Source: Streptomyces scabiei 87.22
GTDB taxonomy: Bacteria; Actinomycetota; Actinomycetes; Streptomycetales; Streptomycetaceae
DNA: 64,000 bases
Direction: 5' to 3'
Assembly: GCF_000091305.1 (NCBI RefSeq)
Contig: NC_013929.1
Span: 8,680,001 to 8,744,000 of the forward strand
Positions 8,241 to 16,279 of the stretch are shown here, piece by piece; position 1 is the stretch's first letter; the number at the start of each line of letters is the position of its first letter. The position numbers and the translations under genes are program-made. A model generated the notes under the pieces. That model ran no database searches. It was not told the origin of the DNA and saw nothing but the letters and a program-made list of their open reading frames with translations.

Positions 8241-9775
8241 CGCGTCACCTCGGGGTGTGCGGACAGCAGGGCCTCGACCGTATCGGCTTCCCCCGGGGTC
8301 TTGTCCTCGCGGTAGCGGATCACGCGGGCGAAGCGGAGGGTGACACCGGCCGGGTAGCGGGTGGAGCGCTGCAGTCCGTCGTAGGCGATCTCGACGACAA
8401 GTTCGGGGCGTACGGTCACGCCCCAGCGGTGCTCCTCCACGGCCAGCTCCGTCAGCCGTTCGGTCTGCCAGGCCAGCAGCGCGTCGGTCATGCCCTTGAA
8501 GGTCTTGCCGAGCATGGCGAAGGCGCCGTCGGCGGTGCGGGCGCCGAGATGGAGGTTGGACAGCCTGCCCGTGCGGCGGCCGTGGCCCCACTCGGCGGCC
8601 AGGACCACCAGATCGAGGGTGTGCACCGGCTTGACCTTCAGCCAGGACGCCCCGCGCCGGCCCGCGCTGTAGGGGGCGTCCAGCGCCTTCAGTACGACAC
8701 CCTCGTGGCCGCGTTCCAGGGTGTCGGTGAGGAACCGCTCCGCCTCGGGCAGGTCGTCGGGGCCCGTCACGAGGGTGCGGCGGACCCGCATGGGCTCCGG
8801 GACGAGTCGGGCGAGGACGGCGTGGCGTTCGGTGAACGGGAGGTCCAGGAGATCCTGCCCGTCAACGGAGAGCGCGTCGAAGAAGACAGGGGAGACGGGC
8901 ACCTGGCGGGCCGCCGTCGCCACGTCCAGCCGTGAGCCCACCCGGCCCGCCGTCTCCTGGAAGGAGCGGGGCCGCCCGTTCCCGTCGAACGCGATCACCT
9001 CCCCGTCCAGGATGAACCGTTCGCCCCGCAACCCCAGTGCGGCGGAGGTGAGTTCGGGCAGCCGGTCGGTGATGTCGTCCAGGGTGCGGGTGTACAGGCG
9101 TACGTCGCCGCCGTCGCGGTGGAGCTGGACGCGGATGCCGTCCAGCTTCTCCTCGACCGCGCACACGCCGAGCTTCGCCACGGCCTCGGCGACGGAGGGG
9201 GCGCTGTGGGCGAGCATCGGCTGGACGGGGCGCCCGACGGTGAGCCGGAACCCTTCGAGGGCCCGCGGGCCCTCGGCGAGCAGCGCCCGCGCCACGGTCT
9301 GCAGCGAGCCGGCGAGCATCACCGCCCGGCGTACGTCGGCGGCGGGCGCCCCGGTGGCCCCGGCCAGGCCCTCCACCGCCAGCGCGTCCAGGGCGCCCTG
9401 GCGGACCTCGCCGGTGAGCAGGCCGACGAGGTACCGCTGTTCGTCCTCGGTGGCCGCCGCGAGCAGCGCGCCCACCAGCCGTCTGCGTTCGGTCTGCGAG
9501 CCCGTACCCGTGACGGCGCCGATCGCCGTCAGGCGGGCGTCGACCTCGCGGACGGTGAGGGTCGCGGTGCCGGCCGGGGGGATCCGCTGGTCGAGGACCT
9601 TCCAGCCGATGCCCAGGCGGCCCTGGGGCAGGCGGCCCGCGAGGTACGGGATGACGATCGGCACGTCCTCCTCCCCGGCGTCCCGGAAGAGGTCGGCGAG
9701 CAGGGCGGTCTTGCGGGACCGGGCCGAGGTGGCGGCGATCTCTTGCGACACGCGGGCGAGCCGGGCGAAGAGCAT
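8237..9775 (-). CDS. ATP-dependent DNA ligase
   Basis: Seals nicks in duplex DNA with ATP; an accessory to the NAD-dependent LigA of bacteria. The protein has 512 residues. The adenylated lysine is Lys210 in VEEKLDGIRVQ, followed by RYT-like motif LYTRTLDDIT, FILDGEVIAFD (motif III-like) and GHEGVVLKALDAPY (motif IV). WLKVKP is the motif V lysine pair. An N-terminal helical DNA-binding domain (about 1-180) precedes the catalytic core. It is of the ~500-residue actinobacterial LigB-like class. The start is the ATG at 9775, and the gene is the first of a minus-strand run that continues into the Nudix gene. Confidence 0.93.
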   Translation of the reverse strand: MLFARLARVSQEIAATSARSRKTALLADLFRDAGEEDVPIVIPYLAGRLPQGRLGIGWKVLDQRIPPAGTATLTVREVDARLTAIGAVTGTGSQTERRRLVGALLAAATEDEQRYLVGLLTGEVRQGALDALAVEGLAGATGAPAADVRRAVMLAGSLQTVARALLAEGPRALEGFRLTVGRPVQPMLAHSAPSVAEAVAKLGVCAVEEKLDGIRVQLHRDGGDVRLYTRTLDDITDRLPELTSAALGLRGERFILDGEVIAFDGNGRPRSFQETAGRVGSRLDVATAARQVPVSPVFFDALSVDGQDLLDLPFTERHAVLARLVPEPMRVRRTLVTGPDDLPEAERFLTDTLERGHEGVVLKALDAPYSAGRRGASWLKVKPVHTLDLVVLAAEWGHGRRTGRLSNLHLGARTADGAFAMLGKTFKGMTDALLAWQTERLTELAVEEHRWGVTVRPELVVEIAYDGLQRSTRYPAGVTLRFARVIRYREDKTPGEADTVEALLSAHPEVTR

Positions 9776-9875
9776 GGGGCCATGGTCCTACGGAGTTCCG
9801 CCGGGCGCCTACGGGGGAAGGGGGTGCGGTGTGGTGGCGGATGCGGGTGAGAGGGGCTTCTCGCACGGTTCCCCG

Positions 9876-9905
9876 CGCCCCTTCGGGGCGACGGCCCTCC
9901 GGGCC
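9876..9905 (-). terminator. Paired hairpins after the flavoprotein gene
   Basis: CGCCCC/GGGGCG (9876-9890, TTC loop) is followed directly by GGCCC/GGGCC (9893-9905). Both lie within 50 bases past the stop of the minus-strand flavoprotein gene and just upstream of the ligase promoter. Confidence 0.6.
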
Positions 9906-9921
9906 GGTCCCTCACGCCCGG

Positions 9922-10863
9922 CTATCGCGGGGGCGCCGCGTCCAGGTCCGCCATCAGGAGGTCTCCGTTGATCGTGGCTCCCGCCCGGTAGCCCGAGGAG
10001 GCCGCGTTGACGACCTGTTCGGAGAAGCCGATCGCGTTCCCGGCGGCCCAGACGCCGGGAACGGTGGTCAGGCCGGTGGGGTCGACGACGGGGTACGCGC
10101 CGAACGGGGTCTCGTTCATGGCGGCGCCGAGTTTCTCCAGCAGGCTCGTCCGCGGGATCGGCCGGGGGGCGGTGAAGATCACCGACCGGGCGTGGGCCGT
10201 GCCGTCGGCTAGCCGGACGCCGGTGAGCCGGTCGTCCTCCACGACCAGGCCCGCCACCGCTCCCGGGACCACCTGCACCCCCGCTGCCGCGAGACGGCGC
10301 AGGTCGTCGTCGGAGAGGTCGCTCTCGGGGGTCTCGTGCAGGAACAGGGTCACGTCCTCGGACCACTGGGAGACCATCAGGGCCTGGTGGACGCTCATCG
10401 GGCCGGTGGCGAGGACGCCGAAGGGCCGGTCGCGGACCTCCCAGCCGTGGCAGTAGGGGCAGTGCAGGACGTCCCGGCCGAAGCGTTCGGCGACGCCGGG
10501 GACGGCCGGCAGGTCGTCCTTCAGACCGGTGGCGACGACCAGACGGCGCCCGCGCGCGGACCGGCCGTCCGCGAGGGAGACGGTGAAGGCCCCGCCGTCC
10601 TCGTCGCGGGTCACGTCCACCGCCCGGCCCCGGACCGGCTCGACGCCGTAGCGGGCGATCTCCTCGCGGCCCACGGCCAGGAACTCCGCGGGCGGCATCC
10701 CGTCCCGCGTCAGAAAGCCCTGAATGTGCGCGGCGGGCGCGTTGCGCGGCTCGCCCGCGTCGACGACCAGGGTGCGCCGCCGGGCCCGGCCGAGGACCAG
10801 GGCGGCGGACAGTCCCGCCGCTCCGCCGCCGATGACGATCACTTCGTACTGCTGCTCGGTCAT
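9922..10863 (-). CDS. Thioredoxin-reductase-like FAD/NAD(P) oxidoreductase
   Basis: A 313-residue class II pyridine nucleotide-disulfide oxidoreductase. The FAD-binding GGGAAG is at 12-17, a CPYC redox pair at Cys135/Cys138 within HCPYCHGWE, and a C-terminal FAD motif PGVWAAGNA. In true thioredoxin reductases the pair is usually CATC or CAVC. CPYC followed by HGWE is common in stand-alone bacterial relatives whose electron acceptor is not thioredoxin or is unknown. The NAD(P) loop is weak (VLATGPMSVHQAL). It is divergent from an XRE-cupin regulator, 77 bases apart, so joint control is likely. Confidence 0.85.
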   Translation of the reverse strand: MTEQQYEVIVIGGGAAGLSAALVLGRARRRTLVVDAGEPRNAPAAHIQGFLTRDGMPPAEFLAVGREEIARYGVEPVRGRAVDVTRDEDGGAFTVSLADGRSARGRRLVVATGLKDDLPAVPGVAERFGRDVLHCPYCHGWEVRDRPFGVLATGPMSVHQALMVSQWSEDVTLFLHETPESDLSDDDLRRLAAAGVQVVPGAVAGLVVEDDRLTGVRLADGTAHARSVIFTAPRPIPRTSLLEKLGAAMNETPFGAYPVVDPTGLTTVPGVWAAGNAIGFSEQVVNAASSGYRAGATINGDLLMADLDAAPPR

Positions 10864-10902
10864 GGGTGACCACCTCCACGACGACGGTCGCGCCGAATCG
10901 CC

Positions 10903-10936
10903 GCATTGACAAATGCCTTTGCCGAAACTGCAATAG
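10903..10936 (+). promoter_or_regulatory. Divergent promoter with inverted repeats
   Basis: TTGACA at 10906-10911 is a consensus -35 box, with CAATAG at 10931-10936 as possible -10. GCATT-GACA-AATGC (10903-10916) and TTGC-N7-GCAA (10919-10933) are perfect inverted repeats overlapping it. They are candidate operators for the XRE-cupin regulator that starts at 10941. Confidence 0.5.
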
Positions 10937-10940
10937 CGGG

Positions 10941-11537
10941 ATGAGCGACACGAGTGCGGACGCGGGCGGGACGGACGAGGTTCTCGCCGGGGTCGGGCCC
11001 CGGCTGCGGCGGATCCGGAAGGAGCGGGAGGCGACGCTCGCCGGGCTGTCGGAGGCGACCGGCATCTCGGTGAGCACGCTGTCACGGCTGGAGTCGGGAC
11101 TGCGCAAGCCCAGCCTGGAGCTGCTGCTGCCGATCGCCCGGGCCCATCAGGTGCCGTTGGACGAGCTGATCGGGGAGCCGCCGGTCGGCGACCCCCGGGT
11201 GCGCTCGAAGCCGATCCGGCGGCACGGGCGGACGTACTGGCCGCTGACCCGGCAGCCGGGCGGCCTCCAGGCATTCAAGGTGCTCGTGCCGCAGTCGAAG
11301 CAGGAGCCGGAGCCGCGCACGCACGAGGGGTACGAGTGGCTGTACGTGATGTCCGGGAAGCTGCGGGTCGTGCTCGGCGAGCACGACGTGGTGATGGTCG
11401 CCGGGGAGGCCGCCGAGTTCGACACCCGGGTGCCGCACTGGTTCGGTTCGACGGGGGAGGGGCCGGTGGAGTTCCTCAGCCTGTTCGGGCCGCAGGGCGA
11501 GCGGATGCACGTACGGGCCAGGCCCGCGCGTCCGTGA
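10941..11537 (+). CDS. XRE-family regulator with C-terminal cupin domain
   Basis: A 198-residue DNA-binding regulator. The helix-turn-helix spans about 17-75, with LSEATGISVSTLSRLESG typical of the Xre fold. A single cupin domain (about 110-190, HEGYEWLYVMSGKLRV and PHWFGSTG) binds an unknown small molecule. I chose the ATG at 10941 (MSDTSADAGG). The 5' leader is very short if the -10 box at 10931 is right. This architecture (SutR/PuuR-like) often controls an adjacent oxidoreductase or transporter, here probably the divergent flavoprotein gene. Confidence 0.88.
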   Translation: MSDTSADAGGTDEVLAGVGPRLRRIRKEREATLAGLSEATGISVSTLSRLESGLRKPSLELLLPIARAHQVPLDELIGEPPVGDPRVRSKPIRRHGRTYWPLTRQPGGLQAFKVLVPQSKQEPEPRTHEGYEWLYVMSGKLRVVLGEHDVVMVAGEAAEFDTRVPHWFGSTGEGPVEFLSLFGPQGERMHVRARPARP

Positions 11538-11573
11538 CGTACACGACTCCTCCGGAGCGGTTCCCCGGAGAGC

Positions 11574-11590
11574 AAGCGACCGCTTAGTAT
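11574..11590 (+). promoter_or_regulatory. Palindrome AAGCG-AC-CGCTT with -10 box
   Basis: A perfect AAGCG/CGCTT palindrome (11574-11585) abuts a TAGTAT -10 box (11585-11590), 62 bases upstream of the quinone oxidoreductase start. Its position suits a TetR-type repressor controlling the three-gene catabolic operon. No such regulator is encoded next to it. Confidence 0.55.
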
Positions 11591-11651
11591 GCATGCGACA
11601 GTCGACCCCCGGTCCGACGAGGACGTCCGAGGCAGTCCGTGGAGGCATCGC

Positions 11652-12629
11652 ATGCAGGCATGGCAAGTGCACGAGAACGGCGAGCCGGGCGAGGTGATGC
11701 GGCTCCAGGACGTGGAGCGGCCCACGCCCGGTGACGGCCAGGTCCTGCTGAAGGTGCGCGCCGCGAACGTCAACTTCCCCGACGCCCTGATGTGCCGCGG
11801 GCACTACCAGGTCAGGCCGCCGCTGCCGTTCACGCCCGGCGTGGAGATCTGCGGGGAGACCGAGGACGGCCGCCGGGTCATCGCCAATCCGGTGCTGCCG
11901 CACGGCGGTTTCGCCGAGTACGCGGTCGCCGACGCCGCCGCCCTGCTCCCCGCGCCCGAGGCGCTGGACGACGCCGAGGTGGCGGCCCTGCACATCGGCT
12001 ACCAGACGGCCTGGTTCGCCCTGCACCGCCGGGCGCGCCTCGAAGCGGGGGAGACCCTGCTCGTCCACGCCGCCGCCGGAGGGGTCGGCAGCGCGGCCGT
12101 GCAGCTCGGCAAGGCGGCGGGCGCGACCGTCATCGGCGTCGTGGGCGGCGCCGACAAGGCCGTCGTGGCCCGGGAGCTGGGCTGTGACGTGGTGGTCGAC
12201 CGGCGGAGCGAGGACGTCGTCTCCGCCGTGAAGGCGGCCACCGGAGGCCGGGGCGCGGACGTGATCTACGACCCCGTGGGCGGCGACGCCTACACGCAGT
12301 CGACCAAGGTCGTCGCCTTCGAGGGACGCATCGTGGTCGTCGGCTTCGCCGGCGGGACGATCCCGAGCCCCGGCCTCAACCACGCCCTCGTCAAGAACTA
12401 CTCGATCCTCGGCCTGCACTGGGGCCTGTACAACACCAAGAACCCGAAGCTGGTCCAGCACTGCCACGAGCAGCTCACCGAGCTGGCGGCCCGGGGCGTC
12501 GTCCGGCCGCTGGTGAGCGAGCGCACGCCGCTGGACGGAGCCGCCGCCGCCGTGCAGCGCGTCGCGGACGGCGTCACCACGGGCCGGGTCGTCGTCGTAC
12601 CCGCGCCGGAGAACGGAGCCGCCGCATGA
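11652..12629 (+). CDS. NADPH:quinone oxidoreductase-like (MDR superfamily)
   Basis: A 325-residue zinc-free medium-chain dehydrogenase/reductase. It has the GroES-like N-terminal half (RAANVNFPDALMCRGHYQ) and the nucleotide motif HAAAGGVGSAAVQLGKAAGA near 140-160. It reduces quinones or enoyl thioesters with NADPH; the substrate is not fixed by sequence. The ATG at 11652 follows GGAGG by six bases. The stop overlaps the start of the next acyl-CoA dehydrogenase (ATGA), so it is the first gene of a coupled operon, probably acting in acyl-CoA or branched/aromatic acid breakdown. Confidence 0.9.
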   Translation: MQAWQVHENGEPGEVMRLQDVERPTPGDGQVLLKVRAANVNFPDALMCRGHYQVRPPLPFTPGVEICGETEDGRRVIANPVLPHGGFAEYAVADAAALLPAPEALDDAEVAALHIGYQTAWFALHRRARLEAGETLLVHAAAGGVGSAAVQLGKAAGATVIGVVGGADKAVVARELGCDVVVDRRSEDVVSAVKAATGGRGADVIYDPVGGDAYTQSTKVVAFEGRIVVVGFAGGTIPSPGLNHALVKNYSILGLHWGLYNTKNPKLVQHCHEQLTELAARGVVRPLVSERTPLDGAAAAVQRVADGVTTGRVVVVPAPENGAAA

Positions 12630-13810
12630 CCGACGCAGCCGACCTCAGGCGCCGCACGGCCGAGTTGCTCGCCGCGCACCCGCCCGCCACCACCGACCGC
12701 CTGGAGTTCCTGCGCGCCCGCTTCGACGCCGGACTCGCCTGGGTGCACTACCCCGAGGGCCTCGGCGGGCTCGGCGCCCCGCGTTCCCTGCAGGCCGTCG
12801 TCGACGCCGACCTGGCGGCGGAGGACGCCCCCGACAACGACCCGCGCCGCATCGGCATCGGCCTCGGCATGGCGGCGCCGACGATCCTCGCCTACGGCAC
12901 CGAGGAGCAGAAGCGGCGGTTCCTGCGCCCGCTGTGGACGGGGGAGGAGGTCTGGTGCCAGCTGTTCAGCGAGCCCGGCGCCGGCTCCGACCTCGCCGCG
13001 CTCGGCACCCGGGCCGTCCGGGAGGGCGACGGCGACTGGGTCGTCGACGGCCAGAAGGTGTGGACGTCCAGCGCGCACGTCGCCCGCTGGGCCATCCTCA
13101 TCGCCCGCACCGACCCGGACCTGCCCAAGCACCAGGGCATCACCTACTTCCTCTGCGACATGACCGACCCGGGCATCGAGGTCCGGCCGCTGCGCCAGGT
13201 CACCGGCGAGGCCGAGTTCAACGAGGTCTTCATCACCGGCGTCCGCATCCCCGACTCCCGCCGCCTCGGCGGGATCGGCGACGGATGGAAGGTCGCCCAG
13301 ACCACGCTCAACAACGAGCGCGTCGCCATCGGCGGCATGCGCCTGCCCCGCGAGGGCGGCATGATCGGCCCGGTCGCGAAGACCTGGCGCGAACGTCCCG
13401 AACTGCGCACCCACGACCTCCACCAGCGGCTGCTGAAGCTCTGGGTCGAGGCCGAGGCCGCGCGGCTCACCGCCGAGCGGCTGCGCCAGCAGCTCGTCGC
13501 CGGACAGCCCGGCCCCGAGGGCGCCGGCATGAAGCTCGCCTTCGCCCGCCTCAACCAGGAGATCAGCGGCCTGGAGGTCGAACTCCGCGGCGAGGAAGGA
13601 CTGTTGTACGACGACTGGACCATGCGGCGCCCCGAACTGGTCGACTTCGTCGGCCGCGACGCCGGGTACCGCTACCTCCGCTCCAAGGGCAACAGCATCG
13701 AGGGCGGGACCACCGAGGTCCTGCTAAACATCGTCGCCGAGCGCGTCCTGGGCCTGCCCGGCGAACCGCGCACCGACAAGGACGTCGCGTGGAAGGACCT
13801 GGCCCGATGA
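12626..13810 (+). CDS. Acyl-CoA dehydrogenase, subunit with catalytic Glu region
   Basis: Second gene of the operon, 394 residues, starting at ATGA. It contains the FAD/substrate segment FSEPGAGSDLAALGTR, DGQKVWTSSAH, and a C-terminal SIEGGTTEVLLNIVAERVLG that carries the conserved glutamate region. It ends on a second ATGA overlap with another dehydrogenase that lacks this element. Such adjacent pairs form alpha2beta2 heterotetramers in steroid and related side-chain degradation in Actinobacteria. That is the likely arrangement here, although the substrate is unknown. Confidence 0.9.
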   Translation: MTDAADLRRRTAELLAAHPPATTDRLEFLRARFDAGLAWVHYPEGLGGLGAPRSLQAVVDADLAAEDAPDNDPRRIGIGLGMAAPTILAYGTEEQKRRFLRPLWTGEEVWCQLFSEPGAGSDLAALGTRAVREGDGDWVVDGQKVWTSSAHVARWAILIARTDPDLPKHQGITYFLCDMTDPGIEVRPLRQVTGEAEFNEVFITGVRIPDSRRLGGIGDGWKVAQTTLNNERVAIGGMRLPREGGMIGPVAKTWRERPELRTHDLHQRLLKLWVEAEAARLTAERLRQQLVAGQPGPEGAGMKLAFARLNQEISGLEVELRGEEGLLYDDWTMRRPELVDFVGRDAGYRYLRSKGNSIEGGTTEVLLNIVAERVLGLPGEPRTDKDVAWKDLAR

Positions 13811-14901
13811 CAGCGCAGAGCACACAGCCCGACCTCCTGTACTCGGAGGAGGAGGAAGCCCTCCGCGCGGCCGTCCGCGACCTGCTGACCGACCACTGCG
13901 ACGCCGCGGGCGTGATCGCCCGCGCCGAGTCCGACGCCCCGCACGACCTGGCGGCGTGGAAGGCCCTCGCCGGAGGCATGGGTCTCGCGGGACTGCTCGT
14001 GCCGGAGGAACTGGACGGGCAGGGCGCCACCCACCGTGAAGCGGCGGTCGTCCTGGAGGAGCTGGGCCGTGCGGTCGCGCCGGTCCCGTATCTGACCAGC
14101 GCGGTCGTCGCCACCGAGGCCCTGCTGGAGTGCGGGGCCGACGACCTCCTCACCCGGCTGGCGTCCGCGACCGCGATCGGTGCCCTGGCGGTCTCGCTGA
14201 GCGTCCCCGCGGGCAGCGCCTACCAGGTCGTACGGCATGAGGACGGCGCCCTGCACGGGGAGCTGACCGGCATCGCCGACGCGGCCGTCGCCGACGTGCT
14301 GCTGGTGCCCGCCGACGACGGCGGCCTGTACGCGGTGGACGCCTCCGCCGCGACCGTCACCCCGCAGGTGTCGCTGGACCTGACCCGCCCGCTGGCGAAG
14401 GTTTCGCTCGACGGGGCGCCCGGCCGGCTCCTCGGCGACGCCGAGCCCGCCGTCCGCCGGGCCCTGCGTGCCGGGGCCGGACTGCTGGCCTCCGAGCAAC
14501 TCGGCCTCGCGGAATGGACGTTGACCGAGACGGTCCGCTACCTCAAGGCACGCAAGCAGTTCAACCGGCCCGTCGGCGGCTTCCAGGCGCTCAAGCACCG
14601 GCTCGCGCAGCTCTGGCTGGAGGTCGTCAACCTGCGGGCGGCCGCCCGCAACGCGGCCGACCGGCTCGCCGCCGGCAGCGACGACGCCGACCTCGCGGTG
14701 GCCGTCGCCCAGGCGTTCGCCGCGCCCGTGGCCGTCCACGCGGCCGAGGAGGCACTGCAGTTGCACGGCGGGATCGGCATGACCTGGGAGCACCCGGTCC
14801 ACCTGTACCTGAAGCGCGCCAAGGCCGACTCGATCGCGTACGGCACGGCGGGCGCCCACCGGACCGCGCTGGCCGGACTGGTCGACCTCCAGGCCCCCTG
14901 A
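13807..14901 (+). CDS. Acyl-CoA dehydrogenase, partner subunit
   Basis: Third gene of the operon, 364 residues, ATGA-coupled to the preceding dehydrogenase. The N-terminal helical domain (LYSEEEEALRAAVRDLL) and C-terminal LQLHGGIGMTWEHPVHLYLKRA are typical of the shorter subunit of heterotetrameric acyl-CoA dehydrogenases. The middle beta domain is shortened and the GSD-type FAD segment is not obvious. No EGTxE motif is seen near the C-terminus. The pair probably shares FAD sites across the interface. A hairpin terminator follows 23 bases after the stop. Confidence 0.88.
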   Translation: MTAQSTQPDLLYSEEEEALRAAVRDLLTDHCDAAGVIARAESDAPHDLAAWKALAGGMGLAGLLVPEELDGQGATHREAAVVLEELGRAVAPVPYLTSAVVATEALLECGADDLLTRLASATAIGALAVSLSVPAGSAYQVVRHEDGALHGELTGIADAAVADVLLVPADDGGLYAVDASAATVTPQVSLDLTRPLAKVSLDGAPGRLLGDAEPAVRRALRAGAGLLASEQLGLAEWTLTETVRYLKARKQFNRPVGGFQALKHRLAQLWLEVVNLRAAARNAADRLAAGSDDADLAVAVAQAFAAPVAVHAAEEALQLHGGIGMTWEHPVHLYLKRAKADSIAYGTAGAHRTALAGLVDLQAP

Positions 14902-14923
14902 CGGCCGTCCGCCAAAGCCGGGG

Positions 14924-14951
14924 AAAGCCCGTCCCACCAGGGGCGGGCTTT
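14924..14951 (+). terminator. Terminator of the oxidoreductase/dehydrogenase operon
   Basis: AAAGCCCGTCCC (14924-14935) pairs with GGGGCGGGCTTT (14940-14951) around an ACCA loop, with one G-T mismatch. It ends in a TTT, placed right after the operon. Confidence 0.8.
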
Positions 14952-15084
14952 GCGCCGTGCGCGCGGCGGCGCGGATGAACGCACCACGGCGGTCCGGCCA
15001 ACTCCCCGTACGGCACTGCCCGTACGCCCCTTCCGGCTCGCATACTCGCAGGGTCCCGCACCGGCCCCACCCGGGAGGCAGCGC

Positions 15085-15954
15085 ATGGTCCTCACCACCC
15101 GTCGCAGAGCCCTCACCACCCTCGGCGCCGCCCTCGCGGGCGCGGTGACCCTGCCCGCCACGAGCGCGTCGGCCGGCGAACGCGGCCACCGCCCGCGCCC
15201 GTTGTGGCGGGCCCACGCCCACAACGACTACGAGCACCCGCGCCCCCTCCTCGACGCCCTCGACCACCGCTTCGGCAGCGTCGAGGCCGACGTCTTCCTC
15301 GTCGACGGCCGGCTCCTCGTCGCCCACGACCCGGCCGGCCTCGACCCCGCCCGCACGCTCGCGTCCCTCTACCTCGAACCGCTCGCCGCCCGGGTCCGCG
15401 CCCACCACGGCTCGGTGCACCGGGGGCGGCGCAAGCCGCTGCAGCTGCTCATCGACCTCAAGACCGAGGGCTCGTCCACCTACCTCGCACTCGACCGGCA
15501 ACTTCGGCGCCACCGGCACCTGTTCACGACGTACGCCCACGGCCGGGTGCGCCCGGGGGCGGTGACGGCGGTGGTCTCCGGGGACCGGGCCGCCCGGGTG
15601 CCCATGGCGGCGCAGTCCGTGCGGCACGCGTTCTACGACGGACGGCTCGCCGACCTCCTCGACCCGGCGCCCGCGCCCGCCTCGTTCGTCCCGCTCGTCT
15701 CCGACAACTGGACGGTCCACTTCACCTGGCAGGGCGTCGGGCCGTTCCCCGAGGCCGAGCGCGCGAAGCTGCGCCGGATCGTCGCGACGGCCCACGGGCG
15801 GGGACAGCGGGTCCGGTTCTGGGCGACGCCCGACCTGGCGGGCCCGGCCAGGAACGCGGTGTGGGGCGAACTGGTCGCGGCGGACGTCGACCACCTCAAC
15901 ACCGACGACCTCGCGGGGCTCGCGGCGTTCCTGGAGGCTCGCGGGCCGGTGTAG
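15085..15954 (+). CDS. Secreted phosphodiesterase, AIM6/GDPD-PLC superfamily
   Basis: A 289-residue exported protein. The ATG at 15085 follows GGGAGG. The N-terminus has a twin-arginine-like signal (TTRRRALTTLGAALAGA) ending near TSASAG. The mature part begins with AHAHNDYEHPRPLLDAL and SVEADVFLVDGRLLVAHD, the His/Asn/Glu/Asp metal and catalytic cluster of the TIM-barrel glycerophosphodiesterase-PLC superfamily, specifically its AIM6-like branch. LIDLKTEG and VSDNWTVHFTWQGVG follow. It probably cleaves a phosphodiester outside the cell. The substrate is unknown. Confidence 0.82.
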   Translation: MVLTTRRRALTTLGAALAGAVTLPATSASAGERGHRPRPLWRAHAHNDYEHPRPLLDALDHRFGSVEADVFLVDGRLLVAHDPAGLDPARTLASLYLEPLAARVRAHHGSVHRGRRKPLQLLIDLKTEGSSTYLALDRQLRRHRHLFTTYAHGRVRPGAVTAVVSGDRAARVPMAAQSVRHAFYDGRLADLLDPAPAPASFVPLVSDNWTVHFTWQGVGPFPEAERAKLRRIVATAHGRGQRVRFWATPDLAGPARNAVWGELVAADVDHLNTDDLAGLAAFLEARGPV

Positions 15955-16056
15955 ACCACTCGTTCGGCGGACATGTCAGCCACCCGGACGAATGCCTCAC
16001 TGCGTCACACTTGCGGGCGAATGACGCGAAGTGCGCGTGGCGGAAGGAGGTTGACG

Positions 16057-16251
16057 ATGGCCATTTCCATCTCTGTGGTGGTGCTGCTCGTGATTCTGAC
16101 GGTGGTCTTCCTGCGCAACGGTGCGCTGAAGATGTCGCATGCGGTGGTGTGCGTGCTGCTGGGCTTCTCGATGGCCGGCACGAGCCTCGGGCCGACGATC
16201 CACAACGGGATGACGGCCACGGCGGAGATCGTGAGCAGTCTGGAGCCGTGA
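16057..16251 (+). CDS. Small single-pass membrane protein
   Basis: A 64-residue protein behind a strong GGAAGGAGG site. The first ~20 residues (AISISVVVLLVILTVVFLRN) form a transmembrane helix. A second hydrophobic stretch (HAVVCVLLGFSMAGTSL) may re-enter the membrane, and a short acidic-ended tail follows. I recall similar short proteins in other streptomycetes but know no function. It lies between two secreted-enzyme genes, and its stop is 28 bases from the convergent glycosidase gene. Confidence 0.75.
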   Translation: MAISISVVVLLVILTVVFLRNGALKMSHAVVCVLLGFSMAGTSLGPTIHNGMTATAEIVSSLEP

Positions 16252-16279
16252 GGGGCGCCTGACGGCTCCGGGCGCCTCG

